Shown here one piece after another: positions 18,448 to 25,390 of a DNA stretch of 64,000 nucleotides. The stretch spans positions 62,001-126,000 of the forward strand of contig JBGPTF010000007.1 of assembly GCA_041490445.1 (NCBI GenBank), written 5' to 3'. This DNA is from JBGPTF01 sp041490445. Its GTDB lineage: Bacteria > Acidobacteriota > Terriglobia > Acidiferrales > UBA7541. A program made the translations under genes and the position numbers. The notes below the pieces were generated by a model. That model ran no database searches, had not been told where the DNA came from, and saw only the letters and a list, made by a program, of their open reading frames with translations. Position 1 is the stretch's first letter; each line of letters opens with the position of its first letter.

Positions 18448-18463
18448 TGCAAGCTATACGCCC
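18448..18463 (-). promoter_or_regulatory. possible sigma-54 promoter for the pilin gene
   Basis: On the minus strand GGGCGTATAGCTTGCA fits the -24/-12 pattern (GGC, then TTGCA, with ten bases between the invariant GG and GC). It lies about 54 bp before the pilin start codon. Pilin genes are often sigma-54 dependent, but this is a single pattern match. Confidence 0.35.
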
Positions 18464-18710
18464 GTCCAAAGTGGTACGCAAGGAAAATCGGACGTAGCCT
18501 GTGGATAATTTTGAGGCGGCTCGTCATGCAAGTTCCAGAACTTACAGTACCTCGAAGACGAATCCTTGAACATCTTCCCGCCCACGTTAGAACACCGCCG
18601 ACTGCGGGCCCTTGCGGGGAGGGGGATTCCGTGTCAAGCGGATTCGCTTTGCACGGGAGCGTGCGGCGACGGCGCAAGGAATTCCTGAATGATTCCGGAT
18701 GGGCTGAGAT

Positions 18711-18785
18711 TGGCTGGGAGGCCTGGACTCGAACCAGGATAATCAGCTCCAGAGGCTGATGTCCTACCGATTGAACGACCTCCCA
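18711..18785 (-). tRNA. tRNA-Gln (anticodon CTG)
   Basis: The minus strand folds as a cloverleaf: acceptor TGGGAGG/CCTCCCA, D-arm GTTC..GGAC with loop AATCGGTA, anticodon stem TCAGC/GCTGA enclosing loop CTCTGGA (anticodon CTG), and T-arm CCTGG/CCAGG with TTCGAGT. The U1-A72 pair is characteristic of bacterial tRNA-Gln. Discriminator G is followed by an encoded CCA at 18713-18711. It is an isolated tRNA between the pilin gene and an aminotransferase gene. Confidence 0.95.
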
Positions 18786-18913
18786 GCCGGCGAGAGACAA
18801 GAAAAACGGGTCGCCGAAACGACCCGCATCTTTACTGTAATCGGGAAGCGCGAATTCGTCAACCGCGCGCGGGAGATCGGTCAGCGAGCAGCGTTGATGA
18901 TTTTTCTGCGGCA

Positions 18914-20071
18914 TCAGAATAGGGAGAGTAATCGTTTTATTCCTTCCGCGAAAATCTGCTCCGGCACGATCAGGCTCACGATCAAATATCCATCGCCCGG
19001 AAAATCGTAGAAATGGCCGGGATGCAGATAGACGTCCTTTTTCTCGAGCAGCGCGATCGCGAGATCTTCATCCGAGCGCGTTGCGGGCACGCGAAGCACG
19101 GCATTCCATCCGCCTTCGAGTTCCAGGCGCGCGCAAATCCTCTGCGCGGCCAACTGGCGGTCCAGCTCGGACAGATTTTTCCGCACGCGCGCCATCAACT
19201 GTCTCTGCAATCCGTGGCGCATTTCCAGAAACGCGGGAATCGCGTGCTGGATGGGAGCGTTCAGCGAAAGATAGGCGTCGGCAATCACCTCGAGCCGCGC
19301 CAACGCCTGCTGCTTCAGGTCTGGTGGGCCGACGACGATCAACCAGGCAACCTTCATCTGCGGCAGGCCGGAAATTTTGGATAGCCCGCTCAGCGCGAAG
19401 GTCAGCGCCGCGGAATTCGCGGCAAAGCTCGCCGGCTTTTCTACGGTGAGTGAAAAATCCAGAAACACTTCGTCGGCAATCAAGGCCATCCGGCGCGCCG
19501 AACAGATTTCATTCAGTCTTTCCAGGTCCGCCGGTTTGCAGAAATGCTCCGTGGGATTATTGGGATGAACCACAATCACGCCGCGCGTGCGCGAGGTGAT
19601 GGCCTGCTCGAGCGCGTGAAAATCAATCTGCCAGCCGTGGTCGTAGACGAGGGGATAACGCACCAGCCGGACGTCCTGAATGTCCGCAAGGAAATCGAAG
19701 AGTGGATAGCTGGGCGTGGGGATCAGGATCTCGTCACTGGGATTGCAGAGCAGCCGAAAGACGAAGGAGTACGCTTCGCTGGTGCTGGTGGTGAGGCAGA
19801 TGTCGCCGGGCGCAACCATACAGCCGCGCGCGGCATAGTATTCGGCAACTGCCTGGCGAGCGGACCGCAGACCCATCGGATCGGGGTTGTATTGGAGGGA
19901 GGCGGGATTCGCGAGGGCTTCGAGAATGCCGCGCCGGTCGTAGTCAAATCCGCAGTCGGTGGGGTTCGAGGCGCTGAGATCGAGCAAGGGTTTCCCGGAG
20001 GCGCGATGCCGGGCGAGGGCTTCGCTCAGGCGGTTCGCGTCGAGGTTCCAGTTTGTGCGGTCAGCAAACAT
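18914..20071 (-). CDS. PLP-dependent aminotransferase (class I/II)
   Basis: 385 aa, fold type I. Visible landmarks are LDLSASNPTDCG, LTTSTSEAYSFVFRLLCNPS, the Asn-Pro motif VVHPNNPTEHFC, the aspartate in ALIADEVFLDF, and SGLSKISGLPQMKVAW with the Schiff-base lysine in LSK. The C-terminal EGGWNAVLRVP and DGYLIVSLI complete the small domain. It resembles alanine/aspartate-type aminotransferases; the amino-acid specificity cannot be read from sequence. The ATG at 20071 is preferred to a TTG two codons earlier. It is monocistronic, downstream of tRNA-Gln in the reverse sense. Confidence 0.88.
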   Translation of the reverse strand: MFADRTNWNLDANRLSEALARHRASGKPLLDLSASNPTDCGFDYDRRGILEALANPASLQYNPDPMGLRSARQAVAEYYAARGCMVAPGDICLTTSTSEAYSFVFRLLCNPSDEILIPTPSYPLFDFLADIQDVRLVRYPLVYDHGWQIDFHALEQAITSRTRGVIVVHPNNPTEHFCKPADLERLNEICSARRMALIADEVFLDFSLTVEKPASFAANSAALTFALSGLSKISGLPQMKVAWLIVVGPPDLKQQALARLEVIADAYLSLNAPIQHAIPAFLEMRHGLQRQLMARVRKNLSELDRQLAAQRICARLELEGGWNAVLRVPATRSDEDLAIALLEKKDVYLHPGHFYDFPGDGYLIVSLIVPEQIFAEGIKRLLSLF

Positions 20072-20826
20072 CGTCAAGCGCCCCGGACCCAGGCCCTTTC
20101 ATTGGTTTGAAAAAAACGCAGTTTTGTTGCGATTTGGAGAGAGGCCGGTTGTTTGTTTTCAATAAGTTGGGAGCGTTTCAGTTTGCTTTTTTGTTGCGAT
20201 CTGGCGATTTTCAGGAAACGAGGCGCCTTGCTTCCTAAGTGTATGGAAATAATATTGTTAGGTGACGCCGGCAAGTTGAGAGAGGCAGAGGAAGCAAATG
20301 ACGCAGAGGAGGCACAGGAAACAGAGGAATAAGAACGGAACGCGAATGAGGCACAGGGTGCAGGGAAAACCGAGAGTGGGAACGGGCAGGGATCCGCGCC
20401 TGAGCCGGAGCGCAGGATTGCCGACGTGGCGATGAGGCTGGGCTGTGTGTAGGTCTCCATCCGTCAATCTCCTCCAAGTACGCTAGCAGATTGCGCGGAG
20501 AATGGAAAATCCGGATGACTGTGGACTTTTGGACGCCGGAGTCAGGAAGCGGGAGGCAGGGACGGACGAATGGACGGTTCAGCGCCTGCGCGAGGCACTG
20601 GCTGGGAACCCCGCCGCCGCGTGTTTCTCGCGAGGACTCACGGTTATCGCCTTGTGGCAAGAATTCAGTTCCTCGCAGAAATTGAAATCCTACCACCGGA
20701 ACCCCTCTGCACCCTTGCTGCTTTTAGGTGCAATCTGTCCGCTGATCTCCAACTAGGCTCAGTTACGACTCTCTCTCGTTGTATGGCGTCGAAATAGATG
20801 TCGTCTTTTTGGCGAAAGAGATCACA
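20072..20826. other. gene-less boundary region with purine-rich repeats
   Basis: No convincing gene is seen in ~750 bp. It contains an imperfect direct repeat (TTTTGTTGCGATTTGG near 20122 and TTTTGTTGCGATCTGG near 20188) and a purine-rich stretch at 20276-20335 built from degenerate GACGCAGAGG / GGCACAGG units, similar to a short stretch near 40700 read on the other strand. Such decayed repeats are common between bacterial genes. The region separates the GC-rich core from the AT-richer lipid cluster. Confidence 0.5.
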
Positions 20827-21381
20827 TCAGTTGCTTGACCCGAGAAGTTTCATTAGGAATTCGCCAGTTGGATGAATGACCAGAGTGATCGCGAACAGCC
20901 AAAATACTACAGTGGGGGGTGGGAATTGTACGAGGCTAGTCAGAACCAAGACTCCAATGAGGCCATCTAATTGATCAACAAGCCAAAGCACGGGCTTGGT
21001 GCAACCTTGGGGTAATTGGCCCGGTGCGAACCCGAGTTGGCGCTTCAAAAAACTATTTGGTAACTCGCCTACAACCCAGGCGATGCCCAATAGCCCGCCC
21101 CAGACAAACGGATTGAGGCCTTTGGGGTATATGGAGATAAGTTGACTGCCACTGAAAAGTTGGACTTCTGCTGTAACAAACACCGCCATGCTGATCGTTA
21201 TGGTCAGTGCCCCCCTCAAAGTCTTGTGGTGACCGAACAGTCGTCTCTCAAAAACAACTAGGCCTGCATCGAGGGGAATAGCCGCGAGTCTGGGGAACAG
21301 GTCAAAGCGGATGACGATGAAATGCACGATTCCAGCTAACATAAAAGGAGATGAAAAAAAGAGTGCCTGTCGGAATCCCAT
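20827..21381 (-). CDS. carS: CDP-archaeol synthase-like (CarS family) integral membrane cytidylyltransferase
   Basis: 184 aa with about five membrane segments. Motifs of the CarS family are visible: IPLDAG (36-40 region), FGHHKTLRG (49-57, normally GDHKTWRG), GELPNSFLKRQLGFAPGQ (105-121) and VDQLDGLIG (135-142). In archaea this enzyme uses CTP to activate digeranylgeranylglyceryl phosphate to CDP-archaeol, the third committed step of ether-lipid synthesis. Here it is the last gene of a five-gene minus-strand cluster that also holds the two preceding enzymes. The gap of 62 bp to the transporter is the only gap in the cluster. A specialised bacterial DUF46-type paralogue with another lipid substrate is the main alternative. 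Confidence 0.78.
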   Translation of the reverse strand: MGFRQALFFSSPFMLAGIVHFIVIRFDLFPRLAAIPLDAGLVVFERRLFGHHKTLRGALTITISMAVFVTAEVQLFSGSQLISIYPKGLNPFVWGGLLGIAWVVGELPNSFLKRQLGFAPGQLPQGCTKPVLWLVDQLDGLIGVLVLTSLVQFPPPTVVFWLFAITLVIHPTGEFLMKLLGSSN

Positions 21382-21443
21382 TGTGCTGAGCTGAGATCGT
21401 CAGATCAGACTGCCTGACTTATCTTGGGCGTCAAATGACCAAC

Positions 21444-22706
21444 CTATTGACGCCAAAGAATCACAACACTGAGTACAACCAGAATCGCCATACTCGAAAA
21501 GGCGAATGCGTACTGCATTTTGACGGTAATTGGCAACAACATGATGATGCCCCAGACTAACGGCCCAGCAATTGATGCACACCGCTGAAATACGGAATAC
21601 ATTCCAAACATTTTCCCCAAGCTCTCAGTGGGGGCGATCTCAATCAGATAAGCGCGAGACGCGCTCCAAATAGCTCCGAATAGAAATCCGGCGACACAGA
21701 GTAGAACAAAAAAGACAAACCAGCGGCTGTTGATCCCCAGAAGAATTAGTATCATGGACCAAGAAATCAAAATGACACCGATGACAACCTTCAGGTTCCA
21801 ACCATGAGAGGTCCGAGAAAAGAGCCAGCCGCCAATCGCTGCGGCACACAGTGAGGCTGCATAGGCAGTCGAAGCCATCGCCGAGGATAAGGAGAGCCGT
21901 TGATGCATGAATATGGGAAGGTAGAGCTGGACCGTCAAGAGAGCATCCGAAAACAGGAAGAAAGAATAAAAGAAGGATCGAGCTTCATTATTACTTTGAG
22001 TGAAAATCTCACGCATCGCTGTCAGCGGTGCGATCTGTAGAGGATCGGAAGGAGATCTACCTTCGTTGCGTATGACGATTCCACGACGGAGAAACGAATA
22101 ATCCACAGAAAATGATATGAGATAGATGATGGCGAGTGGCAAGAAGAGATCTATTCGTGGATTAGCCGATTTTAAGTTATGAGAGAGTGCCCAATAAGCG
22201 AGAAGACCGAGAATAGAGCCAGCTACCGATCCCAAATGCCCCCCAGCTTCACCTAGTCCCGAGACTCGACGAATGTCCTGTGATGTCTTCACGCCGCGCA
22301 AATGCTTAAGTAACCAGTTATAACTCACGAGGCCGGCCTGGTAGGCCAAGTTAATTATCCCAAAGGCAACCAAGGTGCTTATTACCCGGAACCTGAGACT
22401 CGCACTTCGACCAAGAGCGGGTAAGAGAAGAGCAGCGAACCCTACCGCTAGGGACAATCCAAAAAAGTATGCTCTGCCTGATCGACGGCGGTCAATCTGG
22501 GTGCCAATGACCGGAAGAATTAATAGGAGCAGGATTGTAGATGTGACGAAGGTCAAGCCAAACCAAAACGAACTGATTCCTTGCTCTACAAGCCAGGGCG
22601 AGAAGTAAAGGCTGCCGTTAACTACTAACACTGAATTAATAAAATCGGCCATCACCCATGGGCGAATCCCATCGGGGGATTTGCTCTGCGGGTGTAGGTC
22701 GGTCAT
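21444..22706 (-). CDS. MFS transporter, UMF1/Atg22-like
   Basis: 420 aa with about 12 membrane segments. The N-terminal WVMADFINSVLVVNGSLYFS resembles the DFANS-type start of the UMF1 (Atg22-like) major facilitator group, and GTQIDRRRSGRAYFF is the loop 2-3 motif. Other segments: GLGEAGGHLGSVAG and APTESLGKMFGMYSVFQRC (the late loop). The substrate is unknown. Its ATG overlaps the GGGP synthase stop (ATGA), so it is translated together with that lipid enzyme, suggesting export or flipping of a product of the pathway. AT-richer codon use matches the rest of the cluster. Confidence 0.8.
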   Translation of the reverse strand: MTDLHPQSKSPDGIRPWVMADFINSVLVVNGSLYFSPWLVEQGISSFWFGLTFVTSTILLLLILPVIGTQIDRRRSGRAYFFGLSLAVGFAALLLPALGRSASLRFRVISTLVAFGIINLAYQAGLVSYNWLLKHLRGVKTSQDIRRVSGLGEAGGHLGSVAGSILGLLAYWALSHNLKSANPRIDLFLPLAIIYLISFSVDYSFLRRGIVIRNEGRSPSDPLQIAPLTAMREIFTQSNNEARSFFYSFFLFSDALLTVQLYLPIFMHQRLSLSSAMASTAYAASLCAAAIGGWLFSRTSHGWNLKVVIGVILISWSMILILLGINSRWFVFFVLLCVAGFLFGAIWSASRAYLIEIAPTESLGKMFGMYSVFQRCASIAGPLVWGIIMLLPITVKMQYAFAFSSMAILVVLSVVILWRQ

Positions 22707-23410
22707 ATCTTCTCAAGCCACTTCAACTGTTTTGTTTCTTCAGCGGCAGTCCCAATGATGATTCCGGTTGCGCCTGCCTCGAAGAGCTGGGCACAGTAAT
22801 CTGCAGAGCTGATTCCACCACCGACAAGAATGGGAAGGCTTACAGCCTCGGCCACTGCATGAACCTCTCGCGGCGTTATCGAAGAAGAGGCACCGCTGCC
22901 CGCTTCTAGGTAGATCGCTTGTAATCCTAAGTATTGGGCTGCGCGACTCAATGTGACGAGGATGTCGAGCTTACCCCGGGGAATTGGAATAACCTGAGTG
23001 AAATACTCGGCGCTTGTGCTACTACCCCCATCCAGCATTAGGTAGGCGGCAGGGATAACAGATAGACCATAGCGATGTATTACTGGTCCTGCCATAACAA
23101 TATGGTTTAAAACGAAACGAGTGTCATGGGTACCGAATGTCACAGGGACGAGTACGTACTCAGCTCTCGGATCTAACATTGAATCCAGCGGCCCAGCGGA
23201 CAGAATATGCCCTATCGGCAGCGAAGTATTCACGCAACAATCGACAGTCGATTTAAATCGGTCAGAGTGGATATAGGTTCCGCCAACTATCAAACTAGCT
23301 ACAGTAGAGGGGATCGATGCCAAAAAAGTTTGCAGATCACCGGATTCCCATTTATCGGGATCGATGAGCAAGTGTACCCCTCTCGGAGTTAATAGGGCTG
23401 TAGATGTCAT
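22703..23410 (-). CDS. geranylgeranylglyceryl phosphate synthase (GGGP synthase family)
   Basis: 235 aa TIM barrel. It joins an isoprenyl diphosphate to sn-glycerol-1-phosphate by an ether bond, the first committed step of archaeal lipids. The signatures are complete: HLLIDPDK (13-20), IVGGTYIHS (41-49), VIPAAYLMLDGGS (118-130), PIPRGKLDI (142-150), AIYLEAGSGAS (165-175, with the catalytic-region Glu169), LVGGGISS (195-202) and IIIGTAAEE (217-225). The length and the PIPR..YLEAGSG arrangement resemble archaeal and Bacteroidetes group II enzymes more than Bacillus PcrB, by eye. The start overlaps the UbiA stop and the stop overlaps the transporter start (ATGA both times). Prenyl chain length is not deducible. 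Confidence 0.9.
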   Translation of the reverse strand: MTSTALLTPRGVHLLIDPDKWESGDLQTFLASIPSTVASLIVGGTYIHSDRFKSTVDCCVNTSLPIGHILSAGPLDSMLDPRAEYVLVPVTFGTHDTRFVLNHIVMAGPVIHRYGLSVIPAAYLMLDGGSSTSAEYFTQVIPIPRGKLDILVTLSRAAQYLGLQAIYLEAGSGASSSITPREVHAVAEAVSLPILVGGGISSADYCAQLFEAGATGIIIGTAAEETKQLKWLEKI

Positions 23411-24276
23411 TGTTTATTTGAGGCTAGCAATAGACAGAATACAGTTAAATAGCAGGCGAGTTTGAGAAGGCCCGATTGTAGTCGGGGATCGTCTTTTCTT
23501 ATTGCTTGAACCACTAAGGCGAACACCAGGGCAAGCGATGGAAGTGCCGCAATGAAGCTCAGTGACCTCGGTCCCCAGGCGCCACGGGTACCTACATAGA
23601 TGCTAATGGAAGCTAGCACGAGCAGCAGAGAATAAAAAAAGCGGTTTCGCCGGTACCAAGGAGAGCGAGCAGCCGCGGGGCGTCCGACTAAATCGCCAGG
23701 CAAGTCAGCAATGTCCTTCTGCACCTCTCGCATGAAGATGACGACTGATAGACCAAACACGAGAACGACAGCATCGGTGGTGGGTCGCGTTAAAATCGAG
23801 GACAATGGAACGCAAGCAACCAAGGCGACCGTTAGTAGATTAGCAAGAACTACATTAGAGTTCCGAATGAACAGAGAGTAGCTAATGCCTCCCAAAAGAG
23901 CCATCAGGAGTACCAAGCCATAATGGCTCCATACTCTTATGGTTAGCAGGATGGCGAGACTCGCCAATGACATAGCAATGCCGCAAGCGGTCTGCAGTCC
24001 TAAGGCCTCCGAGGGCAAAGGCCGCCGAGGATGATTGATCCGATCGATCTGGACATCGCAGATGTCGTTTAGGACGTATGAAAATGCTGCGATGGAAACC
24101 CAAGCACCAGCAACGAACAATTCTTCAACGGATCCCTTCACAGCGTTAAAGGATCTGCTGAACGACCAGAATAGCACGCCGAGAGCAAGTGAGTTGCCTA
24201 GCCTCATGAGCACCGCAATTGAAGCCAACTTGCGCAGACGCCTCCGAGTTCCTTCAAAGCTGCGGCCGCCTATCAT
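23407..24276 (-). CDS. UbiA prenyltransferase, digeranylgeranylglyceryl phosphate synthase-like
   Basis: 289 aa, about eight or nine membrane segments. The first aspartate-rich site NDICDVQIDRINHPRRPLPS (70-89) and the second, REVQKDIADLPGD (183-195), match the geranylgeranylglycerol-phosphate geranylgeranyltransferase group, whose second motif usually reads REIxKDIxDxxGD. It would add the second prenyl chain to GGGP. The ATG at 24276 overlaps the upstream stop as ATGA, like the other junctions of the cluster; an ATG eight codons earlier (24300) is possible. Other UbiA enzymes (menaquinone, haem O, chlorophyll) are less likely given the GGGP synthase directly downstream. Confidence 0.82.
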   Translation of the reverse strand: MIGGRSFEGTRRRLRKLASIAVLMRLGNSLALGVLFWSFSRSFNAVKGSVEELFVAGAWVSIAAFSYVLNDICDVQIDRINHPRRPLPSEALGLQTACGIAMSLASLAILLTIRVWSHYGLVLLMALLGGISYSLFIRNSNVVLANLLTVALVACVPLSSILTRPTTDAVVLVFGLSVVIFMREVQKDIADLPGDLVGRPAAARSPWYRRNRFFYSLLLVLASISIYVGTRGAWGPRSLSFIAALPSLALVFALVVQAIRKDDPRLQSGLLKLACYLTVFCLLLASNKQ

Positions 24277-24983
24277 TTTTTGTCGCTTGGAGTTACCCAT
24301 GCTGTCGAAAGGGAAAGATAATATTCCTCTGGCCCTTTGCTCTGTTGGTTAGGATGCCAAGCTTCAGAGAAAGGAGCAACTAGTTCTGATATCAGAGGGA
24401 GGAATGGAATTAGATAGATCCCGAATTTCGCTGTTGGATAAACTTTAATATAGCAAAACACCAAGACTGCGACGGCCATGGAAGCAACCAAGTTGACCAT
24501 CAGTCGATAGCTCAATCCTCTTAACTCTTCTAACGCAACTGAGGGGGGACTCGGTGCCATGCAGAGCGTGGCCTGCAGTTGCCGCACTTTTAGCCAACTG
24601 AGCGACACTATCCCGACCAGTAAGAGGGTCCCACACCTCGGCCATTTATTGAACGCGGGCGCCACAAACGCCAACGCGATGGTGACGGCCAGTGTTGTAG
24701 CCTCGTAGCGAAGGGGCTCAATGTGTGGCCTGAAGTACTGCATTGGAATATAATAGAGTGTGTACTGTCGCCATAAGGTATACACTAAGTAAACTCCGAG
24801 GCCTGTCAATAGAATATTGCTAAATTGAGCGCCAGTAGAAACTCCCGGGGCTACCGAAAATGCACCGCCCAGAGCAACAGCAAAGCAGCAGTTTATGAAA
24901 ACCAAGGAACTCTGAAAGCCGTCTGGACGTCCCGTGGGCTTGGAAAACAGACAGTGTTCATCAGCCGATGGAACTGGGGTCAC
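24273..24983 (-). CDS. unknown six-TM membrane protein, first gene of the archaeal-lipid cluster
   Basis: 236 aa. Six hydrophobic segments are visible (SSLVFINCCFAVALGGAF, FSNILLTGLGVYLVYTLW, YEATTLAVTIALAFVAPAF, CGTLLLVGIVSLSWLKV, LMVNLVASMAVAVLVFCYI, FGIYLIPFLPLISELV) and a polar C-terminus ending STAWVTPSDKK. Between segments 2 and 3, RQYTLYYIPMQYFRPHIEPL is rich in Tyr/His/Arg and could line an active site. I do not recognise the family. The start is GTG at 24983, with no upstream ATG in frame close by. The stop overlaps the UbiA start (ATGA), so it is tied to the lipid genes. Confidence 0.65.
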   Translation of the reverse strand: MTPVPSADEHCLFSKPTGRPDGFQSSLVFINCCFAVALGGAFSVAPGVSTGAQFSNILLTGLGVYLVYTLWRQYTLYYIPMQYFRPHIEPLRYEATTLAVTIALAFVAPAFNKWPRCGTLLLVGIVSLSWLKVRQLQATLCMAPSPPSVALEELRGLSYRLMVNLVASMAVAVLVFCYIKVYPTAKFGIYLIPFLPLISELVAPFSEAWHPNQQSKGPEEYYLSLSTAWVTPSDKK

Positions 24984-25390
24984 AGATCGTCCCTCGCAGT
25001 GGAAATTATCCCTTATTCAACAGCAAAGAATAGTGAAAAGTCTAGTCATTTTTTTATCAGTGACAATATGACACATCATGTGTATTTAGCTGGAGATGGG
25101 CGGACACCAAGAGACTCCGGTGGCCATTGATCCTCCTAGGCGGCCTCTGGTTTCACCTCCTATCGGCGCATTGTTTGGAATCCTTCGAAGAACTCCCGGC
25201 CGCACGGATCGCCGCAGGGCGCGGATTCCTTCGGAAAGAGAATGCGGACGGACAGGAAAGCCCCCCGTCCAACACGCCGGGCGAAGGACGGGGGCGGTTT
25301 GGTGATGGACGGGCGGGCGACCGAGTGGAACACGGTGCGCTCTGCCGTGTTAGCGGACGGCGACGGCCCGGCTCGAGAGCAAGCCGGCCC
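24984..25390. other. upstream region of the lipid cluster and boundary to the hopanoid genes
   Basis: A 407-bp non-coding region. The cluster-proximal half (24984-25085) is AT-rich, as expected for a promoter; a clear -35/-10 pair could not be assigned. The other half returns to high GC. It contains the palindrome listed separately at 25071-25083. No gene is supported. Confidence 0.5.
25071..25083. promoter_or_regulatory. 13-bp perfect palindrome upstream of the archaeal-lipid cluster
   Basis: ACACATCATGTGT: 6-bp arms around one base, in AT-rich DNA 88 bp before the GTG start of the first cluster gene. It is short for a terminator and lacks a T-tract, so a protein-binding site is the more likely reading. 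Confidence 0.35.

Noticed and set aside
20235..20696. Open frames in the gap before the lipid cluster (for example one containing RIFHSPRNLLAYLEEIDGW)
   Set aside because: No start with a ribosome site, no family resemblance and low-complexity surroundings.
20827..25083. Considered as a phage or insertion-sequence island
   Set aside because: No transposase, integrase, terminal inverted repeats or phage genes are seen; only composition and overlap structure set it apart.
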